Assembly (NCBI RefSeq): GCF_900177715.1
Contig: NZ_FXWG01000001.1
Location: 682,001 to 746,000 of the forward strand
Origin: Altererythrobacter xiamenensis
Lineage (GTDB): Bacteria; Pseudomonadota; Alphaproteobacteria; Sphingomonadales; Sphingomonadaceae
DNA: 64,000 bases
Direction: 5' to 3'
Shown piece after piece: positions 34,154-43,206 of the stretch (position 1 is its first letter; the number at the start of each line of letters is the position of its first letter). The notes beneath the pieces are model-generated. The model made no database searches. It saw only the letters and a list, made by a program, of their open reading frames with translations, and had not been told where the DNA came from. The translations under genes and the position numbers were made by a program.

Positions 34154-35227
34154 TTACTTGGTGACGATGCAGGCCTGGCCGGAAGACTTGAGCGCTGCAC
34201 AGGCACGCGCCGCATCGCCCTGGGTCGCGAAGCCGCCTGCCTGCAGCTTGGTCAGCTTGCCCGCCGGAACGTAGAACGGCTTCTTGCTGCCGAGCACGGC
34301 GCTGCTCGAAAGCTTGCCCCACAATCGCTCGGCATTGCCCTTCACCCCGAAGGCACCGAGCTGGACCCGCCAGGGGCCGTCGCTCGATGCTGGGGGTTTC
34401 GCAACTGGAGCGGGCGCTGGTTCGGGCTGCGAAGCTGGCTCGATCGTCCCAGCCACCAGCACGGCTTCCTGCGCAGGCCGCGCATAGTCGGCACCTGCCG
34501 TTGCAGCCGTCGTATCGGCTGCGCGCGGAGTCGAGGCAGGCACCGGCAGGCTCGCAATCGCGCTCGGGACGCGCGAAGAAGGTTCGACCAGCGCATCGCC
34601 CGATACACCCAGATCGACTGCAGCAAGCTGCGCCGCACGGTTCTCGTCAGCGCGGCGCTTGAGATCGCTGGCGACAAGCTGCGCGCTCTGGCGATCTTCA
34701 ATCGGGATGTATTCGTCCATCTGCTTGAGCGCGTCGGCAGCCTGAGGGAGGCTCGCCGCATTCGCCAGCGTCATGAGCGCGTAAGCCTTGACCCAGTCCT
34801 TCTCGGCAAGGTCGCCGTTGAAATAGGCAAGTCCCAAGACGTATTGGGCGCGCGGGTCGCCGCGCATGGCCGCTGCATTGATATAGGGCATGGCGCGCGG
34901 ACGCTCGCCCTGCTGGAAAAGCAACAATCCGTAGTTGTCCGCGGCCTTCACATGGCCTGATGCGGCAGCGCGTTCGTACAACTCGCGGGCTTTCGCAATG
35001 TCGGGTTCCACGCCGCGTCCGAGGCGATAGGCCTGCGCGAGATTGAACTGTGCATCGGCATCCCCGCGTGCCGCTGGCCCCTGCCACTCGGCGACGGCAG
35101 TAGCAAAGTCGCCGCGCGACCAGGCATCGACGCCATCCTTCACATCGGCCTGCGCCACGCTTGCGCCTGCGAGTGCAAGGCAGAGCGAACCTGCCAGCCA
35201 TTTTCCCCTGGATGCAAACTGGAACAT
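34154..35227 (-). CDS. Sel1-repeat and SPOR-domain exported protein
   Basis: A 357-residue periplasmic protein. The signal peptide ends at ASVAQA-DV (about residue 27). Three or so Sel1/TPR-like repeats follow (RGDADAQFNLAQAYRLGRGVEPDIAKARELYERAA, then NYGLLLFQQGE and RGDPRAQYVLGLAYFNG). After a Pro/Ala linker a C-terminal SPOR domain is present (about residues 285-357, PWRVQLGAFGVKGNAERLW). SPOR domains bind denuded glycan at division septa, so it probably acts in cell division or wall remodelling. It is divergent from the ParA operon. Confidence 0.82.
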   Translation of the reverse strand: MFQFASRGKWLAGSLCLALAGASVAQADVKDGVDAWSRGDFATAVAEWQGPAARGDADAQFNLAQAYRLGRGVEPDIAKARELYERAAASGHVKAADNYGLLLFQQGERPRAMPYINAAAMRGDPRAQYVLGLAYFNGDLAEKDWVKAYALMTLANAASLPQAADALKQMDEYIPIEDRQSAQLVASDLKRRADENRAAQLAAVDLGVSGDALVEPSSRVPSAIASLPVPASTPRAADTTAATAGADYARPAQEAVLVAGTIEPASQPEPAPAPVAKPPASSDGPWRVQLGAFGVKGNAERLWGKLSSSAVLGSKKPFYVPAGKLTKLQAGGFATQGDAARACAALKSSGQACIVTK

Positions 35228-35335
35228 GCTTTTCCCCTTGCCTGGCGCGCAGCCAGTCTAACCGTTTTGCCGGTTATAGTGAATCACCCGTTAGGAAAGT
35301 CTTGCCTGCCCGAAAGATCACCCGATGCTCCGGTA

Positions 35336-35350
35336 TTAACCTAAAATTAG
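35336..35350 (+). promoter_or_regulatory. Near-consensus CtrA box before the parA operon
   Basis: TTAA (35336-35339), seven bases, then TTAG (35347-35350): one mismatch from the CtrA full site TTAA-N7-TTAA. It lies 75 bases before the parA start, where CtrA would activate or repress. Candidate only. Confidence 0.4.
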
Positions 35351-35424
35351 GGGTAGTCTGCGATCCCCTTTCCCATGGCCGCTGCAAAGCGGATGATTAT
35401 GGGCTAACCAGGGGGACCCAGTCG

Positions 35425-36138
35425 TTGCGAGTACTAGCTTTGGCATCGCAAAAAGGCGGATCGGGCAAGACTACATTGTCCGGGCATCTCGCCGTCCAGG
35501 CACAGCGCGCAGGCGCTGGCCCGGTTGTACTGATCGACATCGATCCGCAGGGTTCGCTCGCGGACTGGTGGAACGAGCGTGAGGCGGAATATCCCGCTTT
35601 CGCCCAGACCACCGTCGCACGGCTCGCGAACGACTTGCAGGTTCTGCGCCAGCAGGGCTTCAAGCTTGCGGTGATCGATACGCCGCCGGCAATCACCATG
35701 GCTATTCAGTCGGTGATTTCGGTTGCCGAACTGATCGTGGTTCCGACCCGTCCCAGCCCGCACGATCTTCGTGCAGTCGGCGCTACGGTCGATCTGTGTG
35801 AACGCGCCGGCAAGCCGCTGGTCTTCGTGGTCAACGCCGCGACGCCCAAGGCCAAGATCACTTCGGAAGCCGCCGTCGCGCTGTCGCAGCACGGCACCGT
35901 CGCTCCGATCACCCTTCACCACCGCACCGATTTTGCAGCCTCGATGATCGATGGCCGTACGGTGATGGAAGTCGATCCCGAAGGTCGCAGCGCCGCCGAA
36001 ATGACCGCGCTGTGGAAATACATTTCGGATCGTCTCGAGAAGAACTTCCGCCGCACCGTGTTCGCGGCTCCCAATACGCAGTCGCAGGTTACCACTGCGC
36101 GCCCCGGTGGCGGCTTCGGCCGCCGCGTGGCTCAGTAA
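35425..36138 (+). CDS. parA: ParA/MinD-type partition ATPase
   Basis: A 237-residue deviant-Walker ATPase. The start MRVLALASQKGGSGKTTLSGHLA holds the Walker A' (KGGSGKT) with the signature Lys, then VVLIDIDPQGSLADWW and AVIDTPPAI. A basic, Gly/Arg-rich tail (RPGGGFGRRVAQ) could bind DNA. ParA ATPases form nucleotide-dependent dimers on nucleoid DNA and position DNA or proteins. The TTG at 35425 is chosen with AGGGGGACC upstream; the frame is open to 35161 but overlaps the divergent gene. There is no ParB or parS, only an RHH-like protein 15 bases downstream, so it is an orphan ParA rather than the chromosomal parAB. Confidence 0.85.
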   Translation: MRVLALASQKGGSGKTTLSGHLAVQAQRAGAGPVVLIDIDPQGSLADWWNEREAEYPAFAQTTVARLANDLQVLRQQGFKLAVIDTPPAITMAIQSVISVAELIVVPTRPSPHDLRAVGATVDLCERAGKPLVFVVNAATPKAKITSEAAVALSQHGTVAPITLHHRTDFAASMIDGRTVMEVDPEGRSAAEMTALWKYISDRLEKNFRRTVFAAPNTQSQVTTARPGGGFGRRVAQ

Positions 36139-36153
36139 GGAGCGCCGCTAGCC

Positions 36154-36642
36154 ATGACCGAAGCCAGCTTTGCCTCTCTGAGCCCTACCCTGCTGGCACG
36201 CAAGGGTGGCGCGAAACCGGCCATGCGCCCGCAACTGGCGCCGATTCCCGATGCCTCGCAGGCCAATCTGGAAGACCTCGGCTGGAACGACATGGGGCAG
36301 GACGAACCGGCGGCGAAGTCCGCCGACGTCGTGCATCTGACGCCGCCTGACGCCAAGGCTGCGACCGCACCTGCCGTGCTCAAGCAGCAGCGTGCGCTCG
36401 CCGATCGGGTTACGCAGGACAACGCTCCGGAAGAGAAGCCGGCCAAGCGTCGCCGCGCGGTCGACCAGGGCAAGCGCGCAGCCTTCACGCTGCGCCTCAA
36501 TGCGGAACGCCATCTGAAGCTGCGCCTGGCCGCAACCATGAACAATTGCAGTGCGCAGCAGCTCGTCACCGACGCGCTCGATGCGCTGCTCGAAGAAATA
36601 GACGATCTCGACGCGCTCGCCGCAAAACTCACGCGGCAGTGA
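36154..36642 (+). CDS. Ribbon-helix-helix-like protein partnered with ParA
   Basis: A 162-residue protein. The first ~95 residues are low-complexity, Pro/Ala-rich and probably disordered. The last ~55 residues (RAAFTLRLNAERHLKLRLAATMNNCSAQQLVTDALDALLEEI) have the strand-helix-helix pattern of ribbon-helix-helix DNA-binding domains. In some plasmid and chromosomal cassettes an RHH protein takes the place of ParB next to ParA; that is the likely relationship here but is inference. It follows parA by 15 bases and precedes a TPR/SPOR lipoprotein. Confidence 0.6.
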   Translation: MTEASFASLSPTLLARKGGAKPAMRPQLAPIPDASQANLEDLGWNDMGQDEPAAKSADVVHLTPPDAKAATAPAVLKQQRALADRVTQDNAPEEKPAKRRRAVDQGKRAAFTLRLNAERHLKLRLAATMNNCSAQQLVTDALDALLEEIDDLDALAAKLTRQ

Positions 36643-36686
36643 TCGGGACACTCGCTGAAAGAACAGGCTGAAGAGGGGGAAAGACA

Positions 36687-38030
36687 ATGAGTCGCACCGC
36701 CAATATCAACGCACTGAACGGGCCGAAGATCGCCCTCGCCGTCACGACCGCTCTTGCCAGCGTCGTGCTTGCCGGGTGCACCACCAGTGCCGCGCCGCGT
36801 GCGGAAACCTCCTTCGGCAAGGCGCAGACCGCGCTGGCCAAGGGTCAGGCCGAACAGGCCGTCGACCATGCAGAAGCTGCCGTTCTGGCCGAACCGCGCA
36901 ATGCCGGTTTTCGCGCAATGCTTGGTGCAGCCTATCTCGAAGCTGGTCGTTTCCAGTCGGCCGCCACCAGCTTCGGCGACGCGATCGAACTGGGTGACAA
37001 TGATCCGCGAACCGTGCTCAGCTATGCGCTGTCGCAGACTGCGATCGGCAACAGTGCCGCAGCTCTCGAAGTGCTTGATGAATGGAAGGGCTCGCTCGAT
37101 CCGGCCGACCTCGGTCTGGCGCTCGCTCTGGCCGGTCAGCCCGACCAGGGTGTCCATGTGCTCGCCAATGCCCTTCGCGGCGGACAGAACACCGCCAAGG
37201 TTCGCCAGAATCTCGCTTACGCTTATGCCCTGCAGGGCAACTGGCGCGCTGCCCGCGTGATGGCGGCAGAAGACGTTCCGGCCGACCAGGTCGACGATCG
37301 TATCGGTGAATGGGCCCAGACCGCCCGCCCCGAACAGACCACACAGCGCGTGGCTGCGCTTCTGCAGGTCGCACCGTCACAGGATCTCGGCCAGCCGGCG
37401 CAACTCGCGCTCGCCAACCATCCTTCGCATGCCGCCATGGTAGCGGAAGCCGCGACCGAAGTTCCGGTCGAGACTCCGGTTGCCGAAGCGCCGCAGTTCG
37501 CGATTGCTGGCGAGGATGCTTCTTCGCAGCTCAGCTTCGATGAAGAGTTCGCTGCTGTCGAACCAACCGTCGTCCCGGCCAGCGATATCGTCGGCGAGCG
37601 GATCGTTTCGAACGAAGTCGTGCAGAGCCTCCCGGCCAGCTACACGCCTGCCAAGGCTGCGCCTGCAAAGAGCTCGGGTCCGCGTATCGCCGCCCGTACC
37701 TCTCAGCGCCGCATGGCCTCTGCCGATGGGGTGGCTGCCGGCACGCATCTCGTTCAGCTCGGCAGCTTTTCGAGCCGCGCCAATGCGGAGCGTGCCTGGA
37801 ACATCTACCAGAAGCGCTATTCGCAGCTTTCGAACCGCAACCTCGTGATCACAGAGGCCAAGGTCCGCGGCAAGACATTCTATCGCGTGTCTGCGGCCGG
37901 TTTCGGCGCGACCGAAGCCCGCAGCATGTGCGGCACCGTCAAGTCGCAAGGCCGCGGTTGCTTCGCCTATGCCGAAGGTCGCCCGCTGCCGGGTGCCGTT
38001 CGCGGGCCGGCACGGATGGCCGCGCGCTAA
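36687..38030 (+). CDS. TPR and SPOR-domain lipoprotein
   Basis: A 447-residue predicted lipoprotein. The N-terminus has a lipobox (VLAGC near residue 30), so it is probably anchored in a membrane facing the periplasm. Several TPR units follow (AKGQAEQAVDHAEAAVLAEPRNAGFRAMLGAAYLEAGRF), reminiscent of TadD-like proteins. A long acidic linker leads to a C-terminal SPOR domain (about residues 350-430, THLVQLGSFSSRANAERAW). The SPOR domain suggests recruitment to the septum. GAGGGGG lies before the ATG. It is the third gene of the ParA-led operon and ends at a terminator. Confidence 0.82.
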   Translation: MSRTANINALNGPKIALAVTTALASVVLAGCTTSAAPRAETSFGKAQTALAKGQAEQAVDHAEAAVLAEPRNAGFRAMLGAAYLEAGRFQSAATSFGDAIELGDNDPRTVLSYALSQTAIGNSAAALEVLDEWKGSLDPADLGLALALAGQPDQGVHVLANALRGGQNTAKVRQNLAYAYALQGNWRAARVMAAEDVPADQVDDRIGEWAQTARPEQTTQRVAALLQVAPSQDLGQPAQLALANHPSHAAMVAEAATEVPVETPVAEAPQFAIAGEDASSQLSFDEEFAAVEPTVVPASDIVGERIVSNEVVQSLPASYTPAKAAPAKSSGPRIAARTSQRRMASADGVAAGTHLVQLGSFSSRANAERAWNIYQKRYSQLSNRNLVITEAKVRGKTFYRVSAAGFGATEARSMCGTVKSQGRGCFAYAEGRPLPGAVRGPARMAAR

Positions 38031-38056
38031 CAAACTCAGCTATTTCAGCGAGACTG

Positions 38057-38092
38057 CCCCCGGCGCCCGCAAGGGTTCCGGGGGTTTTCTTT
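38057..38092 (+). terminator. Rho-independent terminator of the ParA operon
   Basis: CCCCCGG (38057-38063) pairs with CCGGGGG (38078-38084), followed by TTTTCTTT. It lies 26 bases after the SPOR lipoprotein stop. Confidence 0.85.
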
Positions 38093-38203
38093 GCAGAGCA
38101 GCACCCGGTCGCGATGCGACCGCAAGGGCTACCGCCGGCCCGCAGCGATGCGAGCTTTAGATCGCATGAGCGAGGATATCGCACCCCGGATGGGGTGCGC
38201 AAT

Positions 38204-39436
38204 TCAAACGCCCACCCTCACCCCGCCCTTGAACAGGGCTGTCGCACGGCCCTGCGCAGGCTGGCCGTCGAAGGGCGTGTTGCTTGCCGCCGATACCATC
38301 GAAGCGCGCGCAATCACCCATGGCTTGTCCGGATCGACCAGCGCGATGTCGGCCTCCAGGCCTGTTTCCAGCCGCCCGGCTTCCACTCCGAGCAAATCTG
38401 CCGGATTGCTCGCCAGAAGCGTGAAGGCCCGCGCCATCTCGATCACACCGTCACGCACGAGGTTCATCGTCATGGCGAGCAGAGTTTCGGCACCGGCCAT
38501 GCCTTCCGCCGCATCGGCAAAGGGGAGGCGCTTGGCTTCGGCCCCGCGCGGATCGTGTCCGCTCGCAATGACGTCGATCGTGCCGTCGCCGATCGCTTCG
38601 ATCACCGCCTTGCGGTCGGCTTCGCTGCGCAGCGGCGGCGATATCCGCGCGAAGGAGCGGAACTCTGCCGTCGCGAGGTCCGACAGCATGAAGTGCGCGG
38701 GCGTGACGCCAGCAGTCACGTTGACGCCGCGCGCCTTGGCCTGACGCACGAGATCGAGCGCAGCGCGCGTTGTGACCTGGCGGAAATGCACTCGCGCGCC
38801 CGATAGTTCGGCGAGCGCGATATCGCGCGCCACGGCCAGCGCCTCGGCCTCGGCAGGCGCGCTTGGCAGGCCCAATCGGGTCGCCATCTCGCCCGAAGTC
38901 GCAACGGCTTCGCCGACGAGATCGCCGTCCTCGGCATGGGTCACCACGACGAGATCGAGCATGGAGGCATATTGCAGCAGCCGCAGCATCACGCCCGAGT
39001 TGGCGATCCACCCGCGCCCGGTGGCGACACCTCTCGCCCCTGCCTCTTTCATCATGCCGATCTCGGCAAGCTGCGTGCCCCCAAGCCCGCTGGTCGCCGC
39101 GGCGAGCGGATGGACCCAGAGATCGGGCTTGCCGATCTTGGCGATGTAATTGACCCGGCTCGGGTAATCGAGCGGCGGAGACTGATCCGGCATCAGCGCC
39201 GCGCGGGTTATCCCGCCGGCATGGCAAGCGGGCTTGTCGATCGCGAAGACGCCCAGATCGACGATGCCCGGGGCGATGAGCTGACCCTTCGCGTCGAGCA
39301 CATCGTCGCCAGCCTGCGCCGCAATGTCGCCCAGCGCTTCTATGCAGCCGTCGACAAGGCGGATTGCGCCGTCCGTGACGCCGCCAGTGGTGACGAGCTT
39401 GCCGCCGGTAATCGTGAGAGGCCGTTGCTGCTTCAT
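38204..39436 (-). CDS. pyrC: Dihydroorotase homologue without catalytic residues (PyrC'-like)
   Basis: A 410-residue amidohydrolase-fold protein related to dihydroorotase, but the active site is lost. Where active enzymes have a DxHxH metal motif after the first strand, this one reads [15 protein letters not shown]. Where the catalytic Asp of TDHAPH is expected, it reads ASGHDPRG. One His remains in [10 protein letters not shown]. This matches the non-catalytic DHOase (PyrC') of pseudomonads, which is needed to assemble active aspartate carbamoyltransferase. The ATG at 39436 has GGGGAGG upstream and overlaps the pyrB stop by four bases. An active DHOase must be encoded elsewhere. Confidence 0.85.
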   Translation of the reverse strand: MKQQRPLTITGGKLVTTGGVTDGAIRLVDGCIEALGDIAAQAGDDVLDAKGQLIAPGIVDLGVFAIDKPACHAGGITRAALMPDQSPPLDYPSRVNYIAKIGKPDLWVHPLAAATSGLGGTQLAEIGMMKEAGARGVATGRGWIANSGVMLRLLQYASMLDLVVVTHAEDGDLVGEAVATSGEMATRLGLPSAPAEAEALAVARDIALAELSGARVHFRQVTTRAALDLVRQAKARGVNVTAGVTPAHFMLSDLATAEFRSFARISPPLRSEADRKAVIEAIGDGTIDVIASGHDPRGAEAKRLPFADAAEGMAGAETLLAMTMNLVRDGVIEMARAFTLLASNPADLLGVEAGRLETGLEADIALVDPDKPWVIARASMVSAASNTPFDGQPAQGRATALFKGGVRVGV

Positions 39437-40458
39437 GCCGCGCCTCCCCAACCAGCGATCCCGCGCGACTTGCGCGTCAGAATGTCGAGGCAGGCCATGC
39501 GGATTGCCACGCCCATCTCCACCTGCCGTGTGATGATCGAGCGATCGAGCATGTCCGCAACTTCGCTGTCGATTTCGACCCCGCGGTTCATTGGGCCGGG
39601 ATGCATCACCAATGCCTCAGGCGCGGCGCGTTGCAAGCGTTCCCTGGTCAGGCCATAGAGGTGATGATACTCGCGCTCGGAGGGGATGAACTGCCCCTGC
39701 ATCCGCTCGCTCTGGAGGCGCAGCATCATCACCACGTCGCTGCCGTCGAGCGCGGCATCGAAATCATGGAACGGTGTCGCTCCCATCGCTTCGACCTGCG
39801 CTGGCATCAGCGCGGGCGGCGCACAGAGGCGGACGCTGGCCCCCAGCGCCTGCAGGCACAGGATGTTCGACCGCGCGACCCGGCTGTGCAGGATGTCCCC
39901 GCAAATCGTGACGGTGAGGCCGGTAAAATCCTCGGCCGTGCTCCCCCGCCCCCGCAGCGCATGGCGCAAGGCGAGCGCATCGAGCAGCGCCTGTGTCGGA
40001 TGTTCGTGCTGCCCGTCGCCCGCGTTGAGCACTGGACAGTCGACCTTGCTCGCGATCAGCTGGGTCGCGCCGCTCGATCCATGCCGGATCACGATCGCAT
40101 CGGCGCGCATGGCATTGAGCGTGATCGCAGTGTCGATCAGCGTTTCGCCCTTTTTCACGCTCGATTGTGCGGCGTGCATGTTCACCACGTCCGCGCCCAG
40201 CCGCTTGCCCGCGATTTCGAAGCTCAAGAGCGTCCGCGTCGAGTTCTCGAAGAACGCGTTGATGATGGTGAGCCCTGCGAGCAGGTCGGAGTGCTTGTTC
40301 GCCCCGCGGTTGAGTTCGACCCAGGTTTCCGCCTCTTCCAGCAGGTACAGGATCTCGTGCCGTTCGAGCTGCGCGATGCCGAGCAGGTCGCGGTGCGGGA
40401 ATGCCAGCGAACCCGCCGGATAGCGGCCGCTTTGCGAAGGTGTTGCCGTCGATGTCAT
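39433..40458 (-). CDS. pyrB: Aspartate carbamoyltransferase catalytic subunit
   Basis: Catalyses carbamoyl phosphate plus aspartate to carbamoyl aspartate in pyrimidine synthesis. Family motifs are clear: [25 protein letters not shown] (the STRT carbamoyl-phosphate loop), [20 protein letters not shown] and [12 protein letters not shown]. The protein is 341 residues. It has a short N-terminal extension relative to E. coli PyrB, as in the class that partners with a DHOase homologue. It overlaps the pseudo-DHOase gene downstream; no pyrI regulatory subunit is present. Confidence 0.96.
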   Translation of the reverse strand: MTSTATPSQSGRYPAGSLAFPHRDLLGIAQLERHEILYLLEEAETWVELNRGANKHSDLLAGLTIINAFFENSTRTLLSFEIAGKRLGADVVNMHAAQSSVKKGETLIDTAITLNAMRADAIVIRHGSSGATQLIASKVDCPVLNAGDGQHEHPTQALLDALALRHALRGRGSTAEDFTGLTVTICGDILHSRVARSNILCLQALGASVRLCAPPALMPAQVEAMGATPFHDFDAALDGSDVVMMLRLQSERMQGQFIPSEREYHHLYGLTRERLQRAAPEALVMHPGPMNRGVEIDSEVADMLDRSIITRQVEMGVAIRMACLDILTRKSRGIAGWGGAA

Positions 40459-40578
40459 TAAAGCGATGCCGTTAGACGAGCCATGTCAGTCGCTCAACCC
40501 TTTCCTCGCACCCTTTTCGCTGGAACTTTACCATGAACCACCTAACTTGAGGGCAAGTTTGGACAGGATTTTCATAGC

Positions 40579-42456
40579 ATGAGTTTCGCAGGCAAGGTTT
40601 GGCGGCTTCTGGTCGGGATCAAGGACGCGCTCGCGCTGCTGTTCCTGCTGCTGTTCTTCGCGGCCATTTTCGCCATCCTTTCGGCGCGGCCCAGCCCCGG
40701 CCAGGTGCGCGAAGGCGCGCTCCTGCTCGAACTCGATGGCGTCATTGTCGAAGAGCGCAGCGAAATCGACCCGATCGAGGCGCTTTTGAGCCAGGAAGCG
40801 CCGATCGGCGAATATCCCGTGCGCGAACTCGTTCAGGTACTCGACGCAGCGCAATCCGATGACCGGATCGAGGCTGTCGTGCTGGACCTCTCTCGCTTCG
40901 TCGGCGGTGGCCATGTCCACATGCAGGAAGTCGCCGAGGCAGTGCGCCGGGTGCGCGACAGCGGAAAGCCTGTCTTTACCTATGCAGTGGGCTATGCCGA
41001 CGATGCGATGATGCTCGCTTCCCATGCCAGCGAAGTCTGGCTCGATCCCCTGGGCGGCGCGATCATCGCGGGTCCGGGCGGGACCAATCTCTATTATGCC
41101 GACCTGCTCGAAAAGCTGGGCGTTAATGCCCGCATCTACCGCGTCGGCAGCTTCAAATCGGCCGTCGAGCCCTTCTCACGCAACTCCATGTCCGATGAAG
41201 CGCGCGAAAACTATCGCCAGCTTTACGGCGCGCTGTGGCAGGAATGGCAGGCCAATGTGAAGGCGGCGCGGCCGAAACTTCAGCTCGACCGCGTCACGCA
41301 ATCGCCAGCCGAATGGGTGGAAGCATCGAGCGGCGACCTTGCCGAGGCTGCGCTCGATGCGGGCCTCGTCGACCGGCTCGGCAGCTATGAAGAGTTCGGC
41401 GCGCGCGTCGCAGAAGTGGCAGGCGAGCATCCCTGGGACAATGCGCCGGGCACTTTCGCGACAACCGACTACGCACCCTTCGTCGCGGACACTGCGCCCG
41501 ACAAACCGGGCAAGGCAATCGGTGTCGTGACGGTCTCGGGCGAAATCGTCGACGGCGATGCGGGTCCGGCCGTCGCAGGCGGTGACCGCATCGCGGAACT
41601 GCTCGACGAAGCGCTCGACGACGATCTGGCTGGGCTCGTCGTGCGCGTCAATTCGCCGGGCGGTTCGGTCATGGCGTCCGAAGTCATCCGCCGCGCCATC
41701 CTGCGTCACAAGGCGAACGAGATTCCGATCGCGATCTCGATGGGCAACCTCGCGGCGAGTGGTGGCTACTGGGTTTCGACTGCCGGTGACCGTATCTTCG
41801 CCCAGCCCGAAACCATCACCGGATCGATCGGGGTCTTCGCCGTTATCCCCACCTTCGAAGGCACTGCCGCCGAATTAGGCGTGAATGCCGATGGCTATCG
41901 CACCACGCCGCTATCGGGCCAGCCCGACCTGGTCGCGGGCTTCACGCCGGAGGTGGACTCGATCCTCCAGAGCTCGGTCGGCAACACCTATGCCGATTTC
42001 ATCCAGCTCGTCAGCGAGGCGCGCAACCTCTCGCCCGAGCGGGTCGACGCAATCGCGCAGGGCCGTGTGTGGGATGGCGGCGCAGCCAAGCAGCTTGGCC
42101 TGGTCGACAATTTCGGCGGCATCAACGAAGCGCTTGCCTGGGTGGCGAAAGAGGCCGAACTCGAAGACGGTGACTGGCACGCGCGTTATCTCGGTACCCA
42201 GGTCAACCAGTACGACACGCTGCTGCGCCGTTTGATGCGTGACAACAGCCAACAGCAGGCCTCCAACGATCTCTTCGCGATGATCGCTGGCCAGCAGACT
42301 GCTCTGAAGATCCGCATTGCAGGCGATACCGAAAGGCTGCTCGGCACGCGCGGGGTACAGGCCTATTGCCTCGCATGCCCCAGTCTTCCGGGTGCTGGCT
42401 CGAATTCGATGAGCCCGTCATGGCTGCAGCAATTGCTGGTACTGCTCAAACCTTGA
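40579..42456 (+). CDS. sppA: Signal peptide peptidase SppA, 67 kDa type
   Basis: A membrane-bound serine protease degrading cleaved signal peptides. The 625-residue length marks the duplicated (E. coli) type. One N-terminal membrane anchor spans about residues 16-35. The Ser of the Ser-Lys dyad lies in the second half at MGNLAASGGYWVSTAGDRIFA (about residue 395). The first half holds the Lys in the GVNARIYRVGSFKSAVEPF block (about residue 194). The S49 block RVNSPGGSVMASEVIRRAI is also seen. It is a monocistronic gene divergent from pyrB. Confidence 0.92.
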   Translation: MSFAGKVWRLLVGIKDALALLFLLLFFAAIFAILSARPSPGQVREGALLLELDGVIVEERSEIDPIEALLSQEAPIGEYPVRELVQVLDAAQSDDRIEAVVLDLSRFVGGGHVHMQEVAEAVRRVRDSGKPVFTYAVGYADDAMMLASHASEVWLDPLGGAIIAGPGGTNLYYADLLEKLGVNARIYRVGSFKSAVEPFSRNSMSDEARENYRQLYGALWQEWQANVKAARPKLQLDRVTQSPAEWVEASSGDLAEAALDAGLVDRLGSYEEFGARVAEVAGEHPWDNAPGTFATTDYAPFVADTAPDKPGKAIGVVTVSGEIVDGDAGPAVAGGDRIAELLDEALDDDLAGLVVRVNSPGGSVMASEVIRRAILRHKANEIPIAISMGNLAASGGYWVSTAGDRIFAQPETITGSIGVFAVIPTFEGTAAELGVNADGYRTTPLSGQPDLVAGFTPEVDSILQSSVGNTYADFIQLVSEARNLSPERVDAIAQGRVWDGGAAKQLGLVDNFGGINEALAWVAKEAELEDGDWHARYLGTQVNQYDTLLRRLMRDNSQQQASNDLFAMIAGQQTALKIRIAGDTERLLGTRGVQAYCLACPSLPGAGSNSMSPSWLQQLLVLLKP

Positions 42457-42474
42457 GCTTCGCTTCCGGGCCGG

Positions 42475-43086
42475 TCAATCCGGCTCGGCAGCAATGCCGC
42501 GCGCGATTAGCGCGTTGACCCGGGAGGCGATTTCGTCCGGGTCTCCATCGCTCCACACCGCATAGCGCAAGCCGACGAAGACGTTCATTCCCATCATCGC
42601 CCAGGCCTCGGTCTCGCCCAGCCCCTCTCTCAACTCTCCGGCATCAGCGCCTTCCTTGAGTCTTTTCGCGATGCGCGCCGCGATCGTCTCATAGTGATCG
42701 CGGTAGCTCGCCGGATCGACGAACTCCGCCTCGTCGATGATGCGGTAGATCTCGCGGTGTTCGCGGGCGAAGGAAAGGAAGGCGGCCAGTGCGGCGCGTT
42801 CGATCTCGAGTGCGCCCATGTCATCGCTCAGGGCATCGCGGGCGCTGACTTTCACCGCCTCGCTCATATCGCCAACGAGCGCACGAAACAGCGCATCCTT
42901 GCTATCGAAATACGTGTAGAAGGTGCCAAGGGCGACCTCCGCGCGGCGCGTGATGGAGCTGATCGACGCCTCGTGAAACCCCTTTTCCCCGAACTCGACT
43001 GCCGCCGCGTCCAGCAATTTGCGCAAGGTGCGGCGCCCGCGCGCAGTGCGCGGCGTCTTGTCCGGTAGCGCTTCGGCGTCGTCCAT
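42475..43086 (-). CDS. TetR/AcrR family transcriptional repressor
   Basis: A 203-residue TetR-type regulator. The N-terminal helix-turn-helix is plain: LDAAAVEFGEKGFHEASISSITRRAEVALGTFYTYFDSKDALF. The C-terminal ligand-binding domain is mostly helical with no recognised ligand motif. The ATG at 43086 follows GAGGGGAGG; 25 upstream codons in the open frame are not TetR-like. It is divergent from the TonB receptor gene, and a 10+3+10 perfect palindrome between them is the probable operator, so it likely represses both. The ligand is unknown. Confidence 0.9.
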   Translation of the reverse strand: MDDAEALPDKTPRTARGRRTLRKLLDAAAVEFGEKGFHEASISSITRRAEVALGTFYTYFDSKDALFRALVGDMSEAVKVSARDALSDDMGALEIERAALAAFLSFAREHREIYRIIDEAEFVDPASYRDHYETIAARIAKRLKEGADAGELREGLGETEAWAMMGMNVFVGLRYAVWSDGDPDEIASRVNALIARGIAAEPD

Positions 43087-43145
43087 CAGACCTCCCCTCT
43101 CGCTTTCCTGCCTAAAGCGCAGAAAAGCCAGCGGCAAGTCTAAAC

Positions 43146-43168
43146 TTGAAAGTTGGTTCAACTTTCAA
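43146..43168. promoter_or_regulatory. Perfect palindrome, probable TetR operator
   Basis: Arms TTGAAAGTTG (43146-43155) and CAACTTTCAA (43159-43168) are exact inverted complements around a three-base spacer. The site lies centrally between the TetR and TonB-receptor starts, 39 bases before the receptor ATG. Its first arm also offers a TTGAAA -35-like hexamer. Confidence 0.8.
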
Positions 43169-43206
43169 TATTGGAGGTCTCATAAGTTTACCAGGGAGAG
43201 GTTTTC

